DNA from: Prevotella lacticifex
Lineage (GTDB): Bacteria; Bacteroidota; Bacteroidia; Bacteroidales; Bacteroidaceae
Direction of reading: 5' to 3'
DNA: 64,000 nt
Assembly (NCBI RefSeq): GCF_019973375.1
Contig: NZ_BPTV01000003.1
Span: 84,396-148,395, forward strand
Numbering within the stretch: position 1 is the stretch's first letter; each line of letters begins with the position of its first letter. The notes beneath the pieces were generated by a model. That model made no database searches, was not told where the DNA came from, and worked only from the letters and a program-made list of their open reading frames with translations. Below are positions 48,401 through 57,100 of this stretch, one piece after another. A program made the translations under genes and the position numbers.

Positions 48401-51400
48401 GGCGCCCAGGACCGTGTGCCTGAGATTGCAGACTATACCAACTACACCATCAACCGTGTGCGTGAGGTGTCGTTGAACAAGAAGCTCTTCGATAAGTCCA
48501 TTCCTACTGGAGATTATCACGGCAACTACTTCGGTATCTACAATATCGTGAACTACTTTGGCGCCCTGACCAGTGATGTCGATTTCCATGAAACAGTGCG
48601 TGTCACTGACAACACCGACGCAGCCAAGTACAAGTCACCAGCAGTCACCCCAAGCGGCACTTATCCTTACGAAGTAGCTACTTACGAGCAGTGGAAAGAG
48701 GCCCATAAGGCTGATCGTACCCGTAATAATGGTAATAGCCATAATAAGGTGGCACTGGCCTCTGGTGTCTATCTGGAGTTGACCACCGAGCAGAGCACTG
48801 GCACCGACGTCTATGAGAAAGACTGGGGCTATATCACGGGTGTTGTCGAACTCGACCTGATTAATGTGCAGACGGGTATCGGTGGCGGCTTCGTCTATGC
48901 TAAGAACGAACATGGTAAACGTGGTCCATCCGGCAAGACGCACACCACCATCACCGACCTGAACACAGGTGCTGTCACCCAGAAGGATTTTATTTACACA
49001 ACTAATGATGAGAGCAAGGACGAATGGGAGTCCAGCGGTAACTTCGTGCACAGCACACAGGTGATTATCGACGACTGCTACAACGTCAGCGGCAAGTATA
49101 AAGGAACGGTAGCTCCGGGTGGTGCCGTACCTGCCCACTACTGGTATATCCAGGGTTCGGTATATGTCTATGACCAATATATCTCCGCCTACACCGGAGC
49201 GCCCAACGCCTACAGCGAGACGGTGGAAATTCCGTTGACCATCACGGCAGCATCGCACGGTACGATGAAACTGCTTAACGTACAGCCTAACTACTATGCT
49301 TATTATGCTTCGTCAGGGCACCCGTTGGCCGATGGTCAAAAACTCATCATCAACGATGTGACCTACTATAAGAACGATCCTATCAGCTATTGGGATTACT
49401 TCTTGCTCAGTCAGTCAGAGAAGAGCCTCTTCGTGCCGGCTACCTATGTCACCATTGGTGATTGTAAGGTTAATGGCACACCATATGCGGAAGGAACAGT
49501 ATTGTTGTCTGAACAATACAACACTTTGAGGAACAGTAGTCCTTCGGTAACTTACGAAGAGGGTGGCGTGGAGAAGACCGATAAGGACTTTGACTACTTC
49601 TTCCGCTCTTCCAACAACGTCAGCCACGACACGGGCTATATGCTGACCTATAAGGTGAACAACCCCTCACCGTGGGATTTGTGGTACACCAAGTTTGACA
49701 GTGCGAAACCTATTGAAGACAGGCAGCAGACGGCAGCAGACGGCTATAATAATGGTCCTACATACAGACTCAAAGATGGTCTTACAGGCGGACTGCTCGG
49801 ACAGCAGGAGTACAAGGAGAGCGACGTCATCTCAAAGATTGTTTATGATACCTATCAAGGTGTTGTTACTTCTCATCCGGAAGTCATTCCTGCAGAAGGT
49901 CAGGCATTCTTTGAAGACGCTTATGTCATTACCAGCGCTGTTGATGTCACTGTTGGCACGTCCACCCGTCACCTCAATCCTGGTGCTGTTATCTCAGCTA
50001 CAGAAAAGACAAGTTACGGACTTTCCGAAGCCAACTCTTCTCCTGCCTATATCTGTACCAGAACCATTCAGTTGAGTGCAACGGATTATATCTATCAAGG
50101 CACCAAGATGTCGTCAACTGAGAAGGGCGACTATATCACAAGTGTTACCGCCGACATCAAAGCGATACTGCCTGCAGCAGAAAACGTCACGAAGATTAGT
50201 GACTTGACTGAAGAACAATTAAAAGATTTGACTGCTGACCAAAAGAGAAATCTGGCACAGTTGCTGACGGTTCGTGAGGAAATCAAGTCCGATGTCATAC
50301 CTGCTTACTACTGTAAGACAGCAGGTCTCTATGGTGGTGACTACTACGAGTCTGGCAAGAACTATCGCGGCTTGGCCATATGGAGCTCTATGTCTAAGGA
50401 TGACCGTGAGAAGTTTGCCTTCAATTACGATGCCCTCGACTTGCTCATTGACCGCACCTATAGTGGTACAGTAGGCAAGAAGTATCAGTACGATTCAGAA
50501 GCAGCAACCCTTCAGGGAGCTCAAAATAATCCCGCTGGTTACTCGCTCGATAAGCCTGTCGATTATACGGCTACATATAATGGCAGCGATCCTGAATTAG
50601 AAACTGGTAAAGAATACACACGCGAGCAGTTCGAGGCACTGGCCAATGAGAAACGCCACTATTCGGGTATCGTGGTCAATGACAAAGATGCCACATACTA
50701 CGTGGTGAACACGTCCTTCCAGATTGGCAACACGCCATACGCCGTAGGTTCTACCATCTCTTCTTCGGTCTATGAAACTCTTGGTGATACGGATAAAGGT
50801 TATATCACAAAACTCCAATTTAGTGAAATTGGAACTTACTATTATTGCCGTGAAAACTATACTATCGGTGAGAAAGGTAGTGGCGTGGCTGTCAATTGTG
50901 CTGTAGGTGTCACTGTCAATGGTCAACAGCAAAGCGGCAGCTATAGCATTAATGATAATGTTCCATTGGGCGTTGTTATCGATGCCACAAACTATGTCAG
51001 TCTCGTCAACAAACAGGTTGACTTCACTATCCATGGCATAGCACCCACCGAGGTATCGACTCTCTATGTGTCGCGCAACTCCGACATCTTCGACCTCTCG
51101 AAGGAGAAGATCATCACCGTCATCTATCAGTATGACTACGAGGAGGCTGATGCATTAGGTAACATCACACCCCAGAGTGAGCGCCATGTGGTGAACATTC
51201 ACCTTACCTTCAAGAGCGGCATACCGTTTGTTGAGAACATCAAGGTGCCACAACTCATCCTACCGGGTGATAACGTGGCTCTGCGCGAACCTGTCGTTAC
51301 GCCTGGTGCATACGAAATCACTGGTGGTGGATGGGAAATCTTCCAGGACGAAAAAGACGCAGAGAGCCATGTCAATGGTATAGAGTATTCGCCTAACTTC

Positions 51401-54100
51401 GATCCTCTCTATTGGTATCAAAATGGTTACTTTGTCGCTTACTATGCCAAGACCTATCTGGGCAAGACTTATTCGAACCACGTGCCGCTGAGTGTGGCTA
51501 ACTACCACGACTTGAAGAAGGTGCTGGATGACACCAGTCATCACTATTATGTGGACAACCCTGCTGTTAAGCGTAACTCTAAGATTTATATCAACGATGC
51601 TGTCAACGGTGCTACGCAGCTGAAGCAGTTCTACGACCTCAGTAAGAGCACGCTCGACGAGCACGTCCGCAACTGTCAGAACCTCGAGTTCATCCTACAT
51701 ACGAACGTTAACCACACGGGCGAATGGACGCCTATCGGCGACGAAGGTCACTGCTTCGAGGGTAACTTCCACGGTGACGGCTACCACATCGACGGACTCG
51801 ACCACTCACTGTTCGGTCAACTTTGTGGTAACGTATATAACCTCGGTGTTACGGGTTCGTTCACTGGTGCAGGTATTGCCGATACTGGTTCTGGCTATGT
51901 AGAGAACTGCTGGATCAGCACCTCTTCTACTGATGCAAAGACCTCAAAGCCTGTATTTGGCAATCCTAACCGTGGTAGTGGTTATCAATTAGTCAACTGC
52001 TACTATCAGGAGGAGGCTGATGCTACTAACAAGTACACCAACCATTCAGGCACATACGGTATCCCGACCCGTAAGAATTCTCAGGCATTCTATAATGGTG
52101 AGGTGGCTTATGACCTGAACGGCTTCTACCTGTTCAAGCGTTACAATGACCATGAGACCGCCTCTGGCATTGACTATAAGTATTACGCCATCAATGAGGA
52201 CGGCACCCTAACCGAACCTAAGACGAAGCACTACGGCAGCAGTCCTGATTATTGCTCATCGGGTGTTGACGACGTATATCTTAAGGGCGGTTATGTCGAG
52301 GACCGTTATGGCGATGGTGACTATCGTTATGCCGACGGTGTGATACCTGAGACGGAAGACGTGCGCACGTTTGTTGATGCTAACGGCATCAGCCACTTCT
52401 ACCCCATCTGGCCAGACGATTACCTTTACTTCGGACAGGCCCTGACCTATGGCTATGATGCTTCACGAGCACACCAAGATATTCCTTCGCATATCAATCA
52501 GTCTGGCAATCGTCTGCAGACAGATGCTACCAGCAACCGTGTCTATCGTGCACCTGCCTATTTCCAGAGTAAGGAGATGAGTATGGCTCACTTCAACCCG
52601 AAAGCAACCTTTGCACAGACCAAGAACGGTAATGCGAATGTTGTCGCTTACAAGAATATGACTGCCATAGATTTCACTGGTGGTAATGGCGATGTCAGTG
52701 GTGGCTACAAGAAGGGGCTCGACGGTAAAGTCTTCTACGCTCCGCTGCTCGATGACGATGGTCTCACTGGTTTCCGTAATGTTGACCTGACACAGAACCT
52801 GTTGGTATACACAGGCACTGTCAGCCCGGCATCTGCAGCTACTGATGCTGTTGTGAGTGGCTATCTGCCTGATGTTGCTTACAGCGAAACAGATGCCACA
52901 TATCGCACGGTAGCGATTGCCTCAACCAATGGCGTCAAGGGTCATCAGATTGTTTTGGACGGTTCCGCCTATAAGGCTACAAAGGATCATCTGTTGGTAG
53001 ATAAGCAAGACTTCAACTGTCCTATCAGCTACAAGTTTGCTAGTGGTAAGCGCATGTGGTATCAGCGCACACCGGACCTCTTTGTTGACCTCAACAAGGG
53101 TTGGGAGACCGTCAGCCTGCCGTTCACCGCAGAGCTCGTCACCACACAGCAGAAGGGTGAAATCACCCACTTCTACAGCGGCAGCCGTACCATTGACGGT
53201 AACGGCACTAAGATAGGTCACGAATACTGGCTGCGTGAGTATATTGGTAAGAAGGCAGGTACGGCCGTCACAAACGGTATCTTCACCGCTGCCTTTAACT
53301 ATCCTGATGCTGCAGGTAGCGACAAACAGGTTGACAACACCTTCCTCTGGGATTATTACTATAGTCTGAATGGTCGACTGGATGCCAATACGGATACCTA
53401 CCAGACTTATTATCAGACTGGTCGTAACCTTGCCAGCTATCCGTTGCTGGCAACTGCTAAGCCGTATATCATCGGATTCCCAGGCAAGACCTACTATGAG
53501 TTTGACCTCAGCGGTGAGTGGACGGCCAAGAATACTGCAACACCAGCACCTGAACAGCTCAGCAAGCAGGCTATCAGCTTCGTCTCTGAGCCTGGAATAA
53601 CTATCGCTGTCAGTGACAATGAGCTGAATGCAGTATCTGAGGACAACTACAGCTTTGTGCCAAACTACATGAGCAAGAAGGTGGATGGCTACCTGATGAA
53701 CGCTACGGGCAGCAGCTTCGACAAGACGCCAGATGGTGGATTGGCTACCGTGCCGTTCCGTCCTTACTTCGTGGCAGCTCCTGCCCAGAATGGCGCCCCA
53801 CGTCGCGCTGCGGCAGAGTCTATTGTCTTCGACCGAACCGACTCCTCATTCGCCATTGGTGACGACCCATCCGATGAGTTGGCTGGCGAGCTGACCTTCT
53901 CAACGAAGCCTCGCAAGCTGATTACTACCTCGTCGTTGCGTCAGCCTGCCGATGTCCGTATTTATAATGTTAGCGGCGTCGCCATCAGCACGTTCACCAT
54001 CCAGCCCGGTGAGACTATCGAGACCGACATCACCGTCTCTGGTGTCTACATCATCCGTGCCGCTAATGGCAGATACATGAAGAAACTGGCACTGAAGTAA
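42422..54100 (+). CDS. Giant [YF]GGG-repeat surface protein with T9SS-like C-terminal domain (3892 aa)
   Basis: A 3892-residue secreted protein. Signal peptide MRKITTILLLCLSATLMQAQ. From there to about residue 1850 about 38 copies of a motif of the form N-[VI]-[YF]-G-G-[GN]-x(n)-V occur at 20-60 residue intervals (GNIYGGGNAGD, NHVYGGNDVSG, GSVYCGGNVGS), the pattern of a right-handed beta-solenoid. Residues about 2340-2850 hold a different repeat, Y-x-x-x-x-x-x-[IV]-x-G-x-x-Y-x-x-G. A GLUG-like stretch lies near 3083-3166. The end, VRIYNVSGVAISTFTIQPG and VSGVYIIRAANGRYMKKLAL, is a type A T9SS sorting domain. Its place after pilins, anchor and minor subunits resembles the tip-protein gene of mfa loci. 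The giant gene downstream follows after 28 bp without a terminator. Confidence 0.85.
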   Translation: MRKITTILLLCLSATLMQAQITIGGNIYGGGNAGDTKGNTNVTVYAGDLNRVFGGAQKADVGGHSFVHIDGEHASNYVLINHVYGGNDVSGVIGNNSGLEKSVPEEIKKATENLVDKSWNAFVRISTKMNGDVVAEDNQKIYIGQLFGGGNGAYDYTSEKLIDGVTPNPYYGLTKPELAKSYLEVMGGSIVYAFGGGNNATVTEKTVIYVDNPSKVVNQILVDRVDQITKDNRVVDKMGLNPGYTYPSSDAFQIGSFFGGNNTAEMKIRPRWNLKSGKIRNVYSGGNKGDMTSPDGLLLQIPEESSIIVDNVYGGCRMADIIPKDKDGNPVTAAAITEDDYGHELHIPAGMAARARVLGGHVNNVYGGNDITGRISGGSTVGIYTTIYGDVYGGGNGSYPYTDNAKLKDDPTYGDLYYTIPAGKSSVEALNDYRPNAEQVSIYVQGTEAKKTIIHGSVYCGGNSASLSSSMDNPKVELKVGSYAIVDNLFLGNNGEHMVETHEKDATHPQEGVLRTMKSTSITSDGSQFNSIDLTNSETFATYMEGVTMPLIPSIVFAKESSGDPATYIPYTSYFGSVYCGGNVGSMKIDGKKTALNFTENVIIYNKLVGGCNNANVASTAFNAAYDGGFIGSPDTNGDKLQLNLSGLRIQPKRWKKNIGDYYTPELAEGESYDTYPGYTDYVIDANGNHLLEWNTISSNTGKEVRPVLSGTGISSDEDKARRFIGGNVYGGCYNSGHINGNVIINMNSTVVDRKGQYAVFDQVLEDEGEAKLYENDNYHITTRVSGVILDEQGMDVLGSALNVFGGGYGKDSEIWGNVTVNLNAGYTFQIFGGGEQGVIGKPNDGTGDDYTFNSKTFKYNPKYSCTINVKGNYPGVARNAPGDNDNMAAAEFIYGGGFKGPVCGNTVINLGNGRVFNTFAGACDADILGHTATYMGRNTNDDTDRGFPYVRDHVYGGNDLGGRIMGSADFSGRLSADLPITPYKPEETSAVTTASAYMEYVQGHVDYIFGGCYGDYDYATEYAGYTSPRMENAFVNFKPNQHISNGVNKIFGAGQGAAGFNTTDKNLMQNRSYVLMDLANTGTKFADLEVFGAGQNCGVGMGVAKATADGNADGVTAAAVVDLARGQIGAAYGGSLNEGVTRRTIVNVPTGSTIKIGSIFAGAYGSDIYQPCDVYEGTVNYHSADAYLIYNKNNTMMKGALYGGNNLKRRTIYGKINIDVPVRQSHPDLGMTTATVYGAGCGSNTWSEYTEVNLNNGAQVWEVYGGGEAGGVMSAESVQKYVTAFKPAKDEQGNDMTDAKWQAAWTLGGDYDPDMASFPGTFAYAANTSTNLQNPIARVAEIDDRKDTPNTLRFKRYNTNVIINEGAYVGNYAYGGGLGKADDVFISSGDVYGTTYIALLGGKVNKDLYAAGTMGTVYNLFGADFIASANAYIQGGTARNVYGGGWAGAVGYHTGDISAATTTDIPGETHVVIGKKDGTSFVDGLPAIERNAYGGGEGGPVFGTTNITLNKGYIGYRYFVDQASADPGAELIGITDGGGYYQEKLHDETWSGDGSYRLKDSGNIFGGGYVDNSSVDESNVTMYGGHVRNSLFGGGEIAAVGRGVIVASGEKNSIRNLQGIYKAGHTSVKLYEGFVHRNVFGGGRGYNNLGEGGKLYSDGYVFGQTEVDIHGGEVGTNAELANGNGNVFGGGDIGYVYSAYEDSEGALCFGKKSGVRYDDGDEGYYYKYENGTWKMDGTEKILTEDCKVLIEPHARVTSGTINYGGKVYNVGDYVPIAYLNTLGNKNSGQWGNLDTEGITIHNAVFAGGNTSSGSDKVFANATSIFGNATASIHDVYSRDLITLGTNHVGGLYGDGNLTFVDGYRGLNITNYGTDYYSISKEITIDEYNALPAREAAYYELRYTCVKECTDDDGTAYHPKDPSNPNSKASTLSALEIISLFKNNTQGVLDHEGQPSSTYWQENGVLPVYAGRPMNTIQRADFCGVFGSRMVMQGAQDRVPEIADYTNYTINRVREVSLNKKLFDKSIPTGDYHGNYFGIYNIVNYFGALTSDVDFHETVRVTDNTDAAKYKSPAVTPSGTYPYEVATYEQWKEAHKADRTRNNGNSHNKVALASGVYLELTTEQSTGTDVYEKDWGYITGVVELDLINVQTGIGGGFVYAKNEHGKRGPSGKTHTTITDLNTGAVTQKDFIYTTNDESKDEWESSGNFVHSTQVIIDDCYNVSGKYKGTVAPGGAVPAHYWYIQGSVYVYDQYISAYTGAPNAYSETVEIPLTITAASHGTMKLLNVQPNYYAYYASSGHPLADGQKLIINDVTYYKNDPISYWDYFLLSQSEKSLFVPATYVTIGDCKVNGTPYAEGTVLLSEQYNTLRNSSPSVTYEEGGVEKTDKDFDYFFRSSNNVSHDTGYMLTYKVNNPSPWDLWYTKFDSAKPIEDRQQTAADGYNNGPTYRLKDGLTGGLLGQQEYKESDVISKIVYDTYQGVVTSHPEVIPAEGQAFFEDAYVITSAVDVTVGTSTRHLNPGAVISATEKTSYGLSEANSSPAYICTRTIQLSATDYIYQGTKMSSTEKGDYITSVTADIKAILPAAENVTKISDLTEEQLKDLTADQKRNLAQLLTVREEIKSDVIPAYYCKTAGLYGGDYYESGKNYRGLAIWSSMSKDDREKFAFNYDALDLLIDRTYSGTVGKKYQYDSEAATLQGAQNNPAGYSLDKPVDYTATYNGSDPELETGKEYTREQFEALANEKRHYSGIVVNDKDATYYVVNTSFQIGNTPYAVGSTISSSVYETLGDTDKGYITKLQFSEIGTYYYCRENYTIGEKGSGVAVNCAVGVTVNGQQQSGSYSINDNVPLGVVIDATNYVSLVNKQVDFTIHGIAPTEVSTLYVSRNSDIFDLSKEKIITVIYQYDYEEADALGNITPQSERHVVNIHLTFKSGIPFVENIKVPQLILPGDNVALREPVVTPGAYEITGGGWEIFQDEKDAESHVNGIEYSPNFDPLYWYQNGYFVAYYAKTYLGKTYSNHVPLSVANYHDLKKVLDDTSHHYYVDNPAVKRNSKIYINDAVNGATQLKQFYDLSKSTLDEHVRNCQNLEFILHTNVNHTGEWTPIGDEGHCFEGNFHGDGYHIDGLDHSLFGQLCGNVYNLGVTGSFTGAGIADTGSGYVENCWISTSSTDAKTSKPVFGNPNRGSGYQLVNCYYQEEADATNKYTNHSGTYGIPTRKNSQAFYNGEVAYDLNGFYLFKRYNDHETASGIDYKYYAINEDGTLTEPKTKHYGSSPDYCSSGVDDVYLKGGYVEDRYGDGDYRYADGVIPETEDVRTFVDANGISHFYPIWPDDYLYFGQALTYGYDASRAHQDIPSHINQSGNRLQTDATSNRVYRAPAYFQSKEMSMAHFNPKATFAQTKNGNANVVAYKNMTAIDFTGGNGDVSGGYKKGLDGKVFYAPLLDDDGLTGFRNVDLTQNLLVYTGTVSPASAATDAVVSGYLPDVAYSETDATYRTVAIASTNGVKGHQIVLDGSAYKATKDHLLVDKQDFNCPISYKFASGKRMWYQRTPDLFVDLNKGWETVSLPFTAELVTTQQKGEITHFYSGSRTIDGNGTKIGHEYWLREYIGKKAGTAVTNGIFTAAFNYPDAAGSDKQVDNTFLWDYYYSLNGRLDANTDTYQTYYQTGRNLASYPLLATAKPYIIGFPGKTYYEFDLSGEWTAKNTATPAPEQLSKQAISFVSEPGITIAVSDNELNAVSEDNYSFVPNYMSKKVDGYLMNATGSSFDKTPDGGLATVPFRPYFVAAPAQNGAPRRAAAESIVFDRTDSSFAIGDDPSDELAGELTFSTKPRKLITTSSLRQPADVRIYNVSGVAISTFTIQPGETIETDITVSGVYIIRAANGRYMKKLALK

Positions 54101-54128
54101 AAATAGAACAAGAGAGTAAAGAATAGAT

Positions 54129-57100
54129 ATGACACACACTATGAATACGACATACAGAAGTAAGCAGCAAGTAACAAGGATGATGGCAAGGTGTACCCAA
54201 GGTGTAGCCAAGGTGTACCCAAGGTGTAGCCAAGCTCTAGCCATACTCATGAGTATGCTTAGAGTATGGCTAGAGTATGCCTGGAAGCAGCCTAGAGTAT
54301 GGCTAGAGTATGCCTACAGTATGCCTACAGTATGCCTCGAAACAAGAAATTTATTCCCATACGGGGAACAAAATATTCCCACCTTGGGAACAAAACATTC
54401 CCAGCCTGGGAATAAAACGGGCTTCTTGCGTCCTTTCAGTAGCAAGCGAGCAGAGCTCGAGCGACGGCTCCTCGTTTCCCTGCTCCTGATGCTGGTATTG
54501 GGAAGCACAAGCGTGTGGGGACAAGTTACTTACCAATACTACGCCATTCACAATAAGGACAATGGCTATTTGAAACAAGTCAATGGAGGCATTGCTGTTG
54601 ACAAGACATTCCGTTATGAGAATTCACATGACGGAAATGGCTCATCTATTTGGGTCTTATCTTCCGATGGTTATTTGCAGCAGGAAATGTATTATCTGAA
54701 TGTAGCTAACGATCAGACGCTTTACCTCTCTACAGAGAAAGTAACTCAGTGGACAATTGACAACACTACTGCCTCTGGAAAAAATTATCTAAAGCCAAGT
54801 GGCAGCAGTAAATTCCTTTGTGCCGATAGTGGTCCGCAGTTGAAGGAAAGTCCATCGAAATACTTAAACGCCTGCGAGATGACCATAACCGAAAATGGCA
54901 ATAAATGGGAAGGCCCCAAAGATGTTTCTTTTACGGTTCAGTCACCACAGATAGTGACTTATTTGCGCACTTACTACGTGCGTAGCATCATAGCAACTAT
55001 TACAAAGGATGATGCAGACAAAACTAACCAAAAGGTAGTTGACAAGAAAGATAGTCGATGCTATTGTTCGTTGACATACAGTACAACCACAGATGCTAAT
55101 AAGGGGACTAAATGGGATATCAATGAAACAAGTGGTGTCATTTATAGCAAACAGGCCAGTGGTGATTACTCTGTAGCAGCGACATATTCTGTTGCTCCCC
55201 TTGACCCCATTGCACTTTCATTGCACCCTGCTGCAGATAAGACTGTGACTTTAAAGCTTCAGCCTTCTCCTTTAGCTCCTGACGCAGGGAAGAACTATCT
55301 TCTTTTTAACACAAAAGAGGCGAATTATCGTTTCCCATACGATGACGGCAGTCTTAAAGTGAATGATGCTGTTAAGACCAATGCTAGTAGGTCAGTACTT
55401 ACAGAACCCGCAACCAGTCCAAATAACGAAATCAGTTGGAAGATTGTCAGGGACGATGAAGGATTCTATTCTTTCCGTAATGTCAACAGTGGTAGATGGC
55501 TTCGTTTTGACGGCGGTCAGTTTGTTGACGGCAGCGACTATGGTGTAATAGAAGTTGGTGCCGATGGTGATGCAACTCCAGCAGGAAACGAATACAAATT
55601 CCGTTTATATAAATCAGGCACTTATAAAAACACCAATACTGCCCCTACATATTGTATTCTTCCATATAGCAAGCAATATGCCGTCTTTAAGTCAGATGGT
55701 GTGGCTGCTAATGCATCAGTAGCCCTTAGTGTCTATACAACTCCAAAAGTCATCAGTTTGAATAAAGCAAACGATGACTCGAAGTACTGCATATTTGCTT
55801 ATGAGGCAGAGAATCGTGTCTATGGTAATTTCACACTTTCAGGACCTTCCAGTGCATTAGCAACGGGAGACTATGTCTTTAAAACAACAGGGTCTTATTC
55901 TTCAAGGAACATAGTAGGTTCACCAAGTAATGTACAAGATCTTGAAATAAAAGATTCCTATAGTGTTGCTGATTTAAGTTTTACTTGGCAGGTTAAGGGG
56001 CTTGATGGTTATATTACAAAACAAACGCCCACTGTCTCAAGTGGTAAAGGAACACAGGTTGTCACTGTCAATTCATTACCTTCAGGTATACGTTATGGAA
56101 AGGTTCGAGTACAAGCTAAAGGAGGTACAAAAGATTCAGGATGGAAAGAGTTAGAATTCAATCTGTATGGTGAGCCTTCATATACAGATATCTCCTCTTT
56201 GTCAGAGATTACAAGTTCTGATGGCTACTATCGCCTGACAGCAGATGTTTCTGACGCTCCAGGTGTTACCGAATTCTCAGGCTTCCTGGATGGTAATATG
56301 CACAAGATTAGCAGTGTATCAGCACCATTATTCACCACCCTTACAGGAACGGTAAAGAACCTTGTGTTGGAAGATGTTAGCATTAGCAGTGGCGATGCTT
56401 CGGGTAACACTGGTGCCATCGCTTGTACTGCGAATGGTGCAGCTCGCATCTATAATGTGGGTATCCTTAGCGGTTCTGTAGGCGGCTCTGGTAATACTGG
56501 CGGTCTTGTAGGTTATCTTGATGGCACAGCTCGCGTTATCAATTGCTATAGTTATGCTGACATCACTGGAGGTACAACAGTTGGTGGCATCGTGGGATAT
56601 AATAATGTAGCTACTACTGCCACAAACCTTAAGACTATGGTGATGAACTGTATGTTCTATGGCAATATTACTGGTGGCGATACAAAGTCACCTGTATATG
56701 GTGGTAAGAATATCAACAATAACCAAGGCGGTCTCAATACTTTCAACTACTACAGTTATGAAAAACTGACAGGCGGTGTTACTGACAATCAGTACAATTG
56801 TGCGCTCGCAGTAGAGGATAAATACCTAAACCGTTTTGAGTTCTACCGTCTGTTGTTGAATAGCAATAAGAAGCTTGCAGCATACTATGCAACAGGCTCT
56901 GCTGAAAATGGCGACAAGATGGCAAAATGGGTATTGGAAACGGCTGATAGAACAATCGACAATCCTAAACCTTACCCTGTTTTGAAAGCTCAAGGATACT
57001 ATCCTTCTATTGTCAACCCAGATATAGAACACGCGCCAGATAGCGCATCAGTAGGACGCAATCATGGTGGAAAGTTAGGCGACAAAACGTTGTCGGTGAC

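Noticed and set aside
54188..54420. CRISPR-like array
   Set aside because: Repeats are 11 or 22 bp and directly adjacent, with no spacers of constant length and no cas genes.
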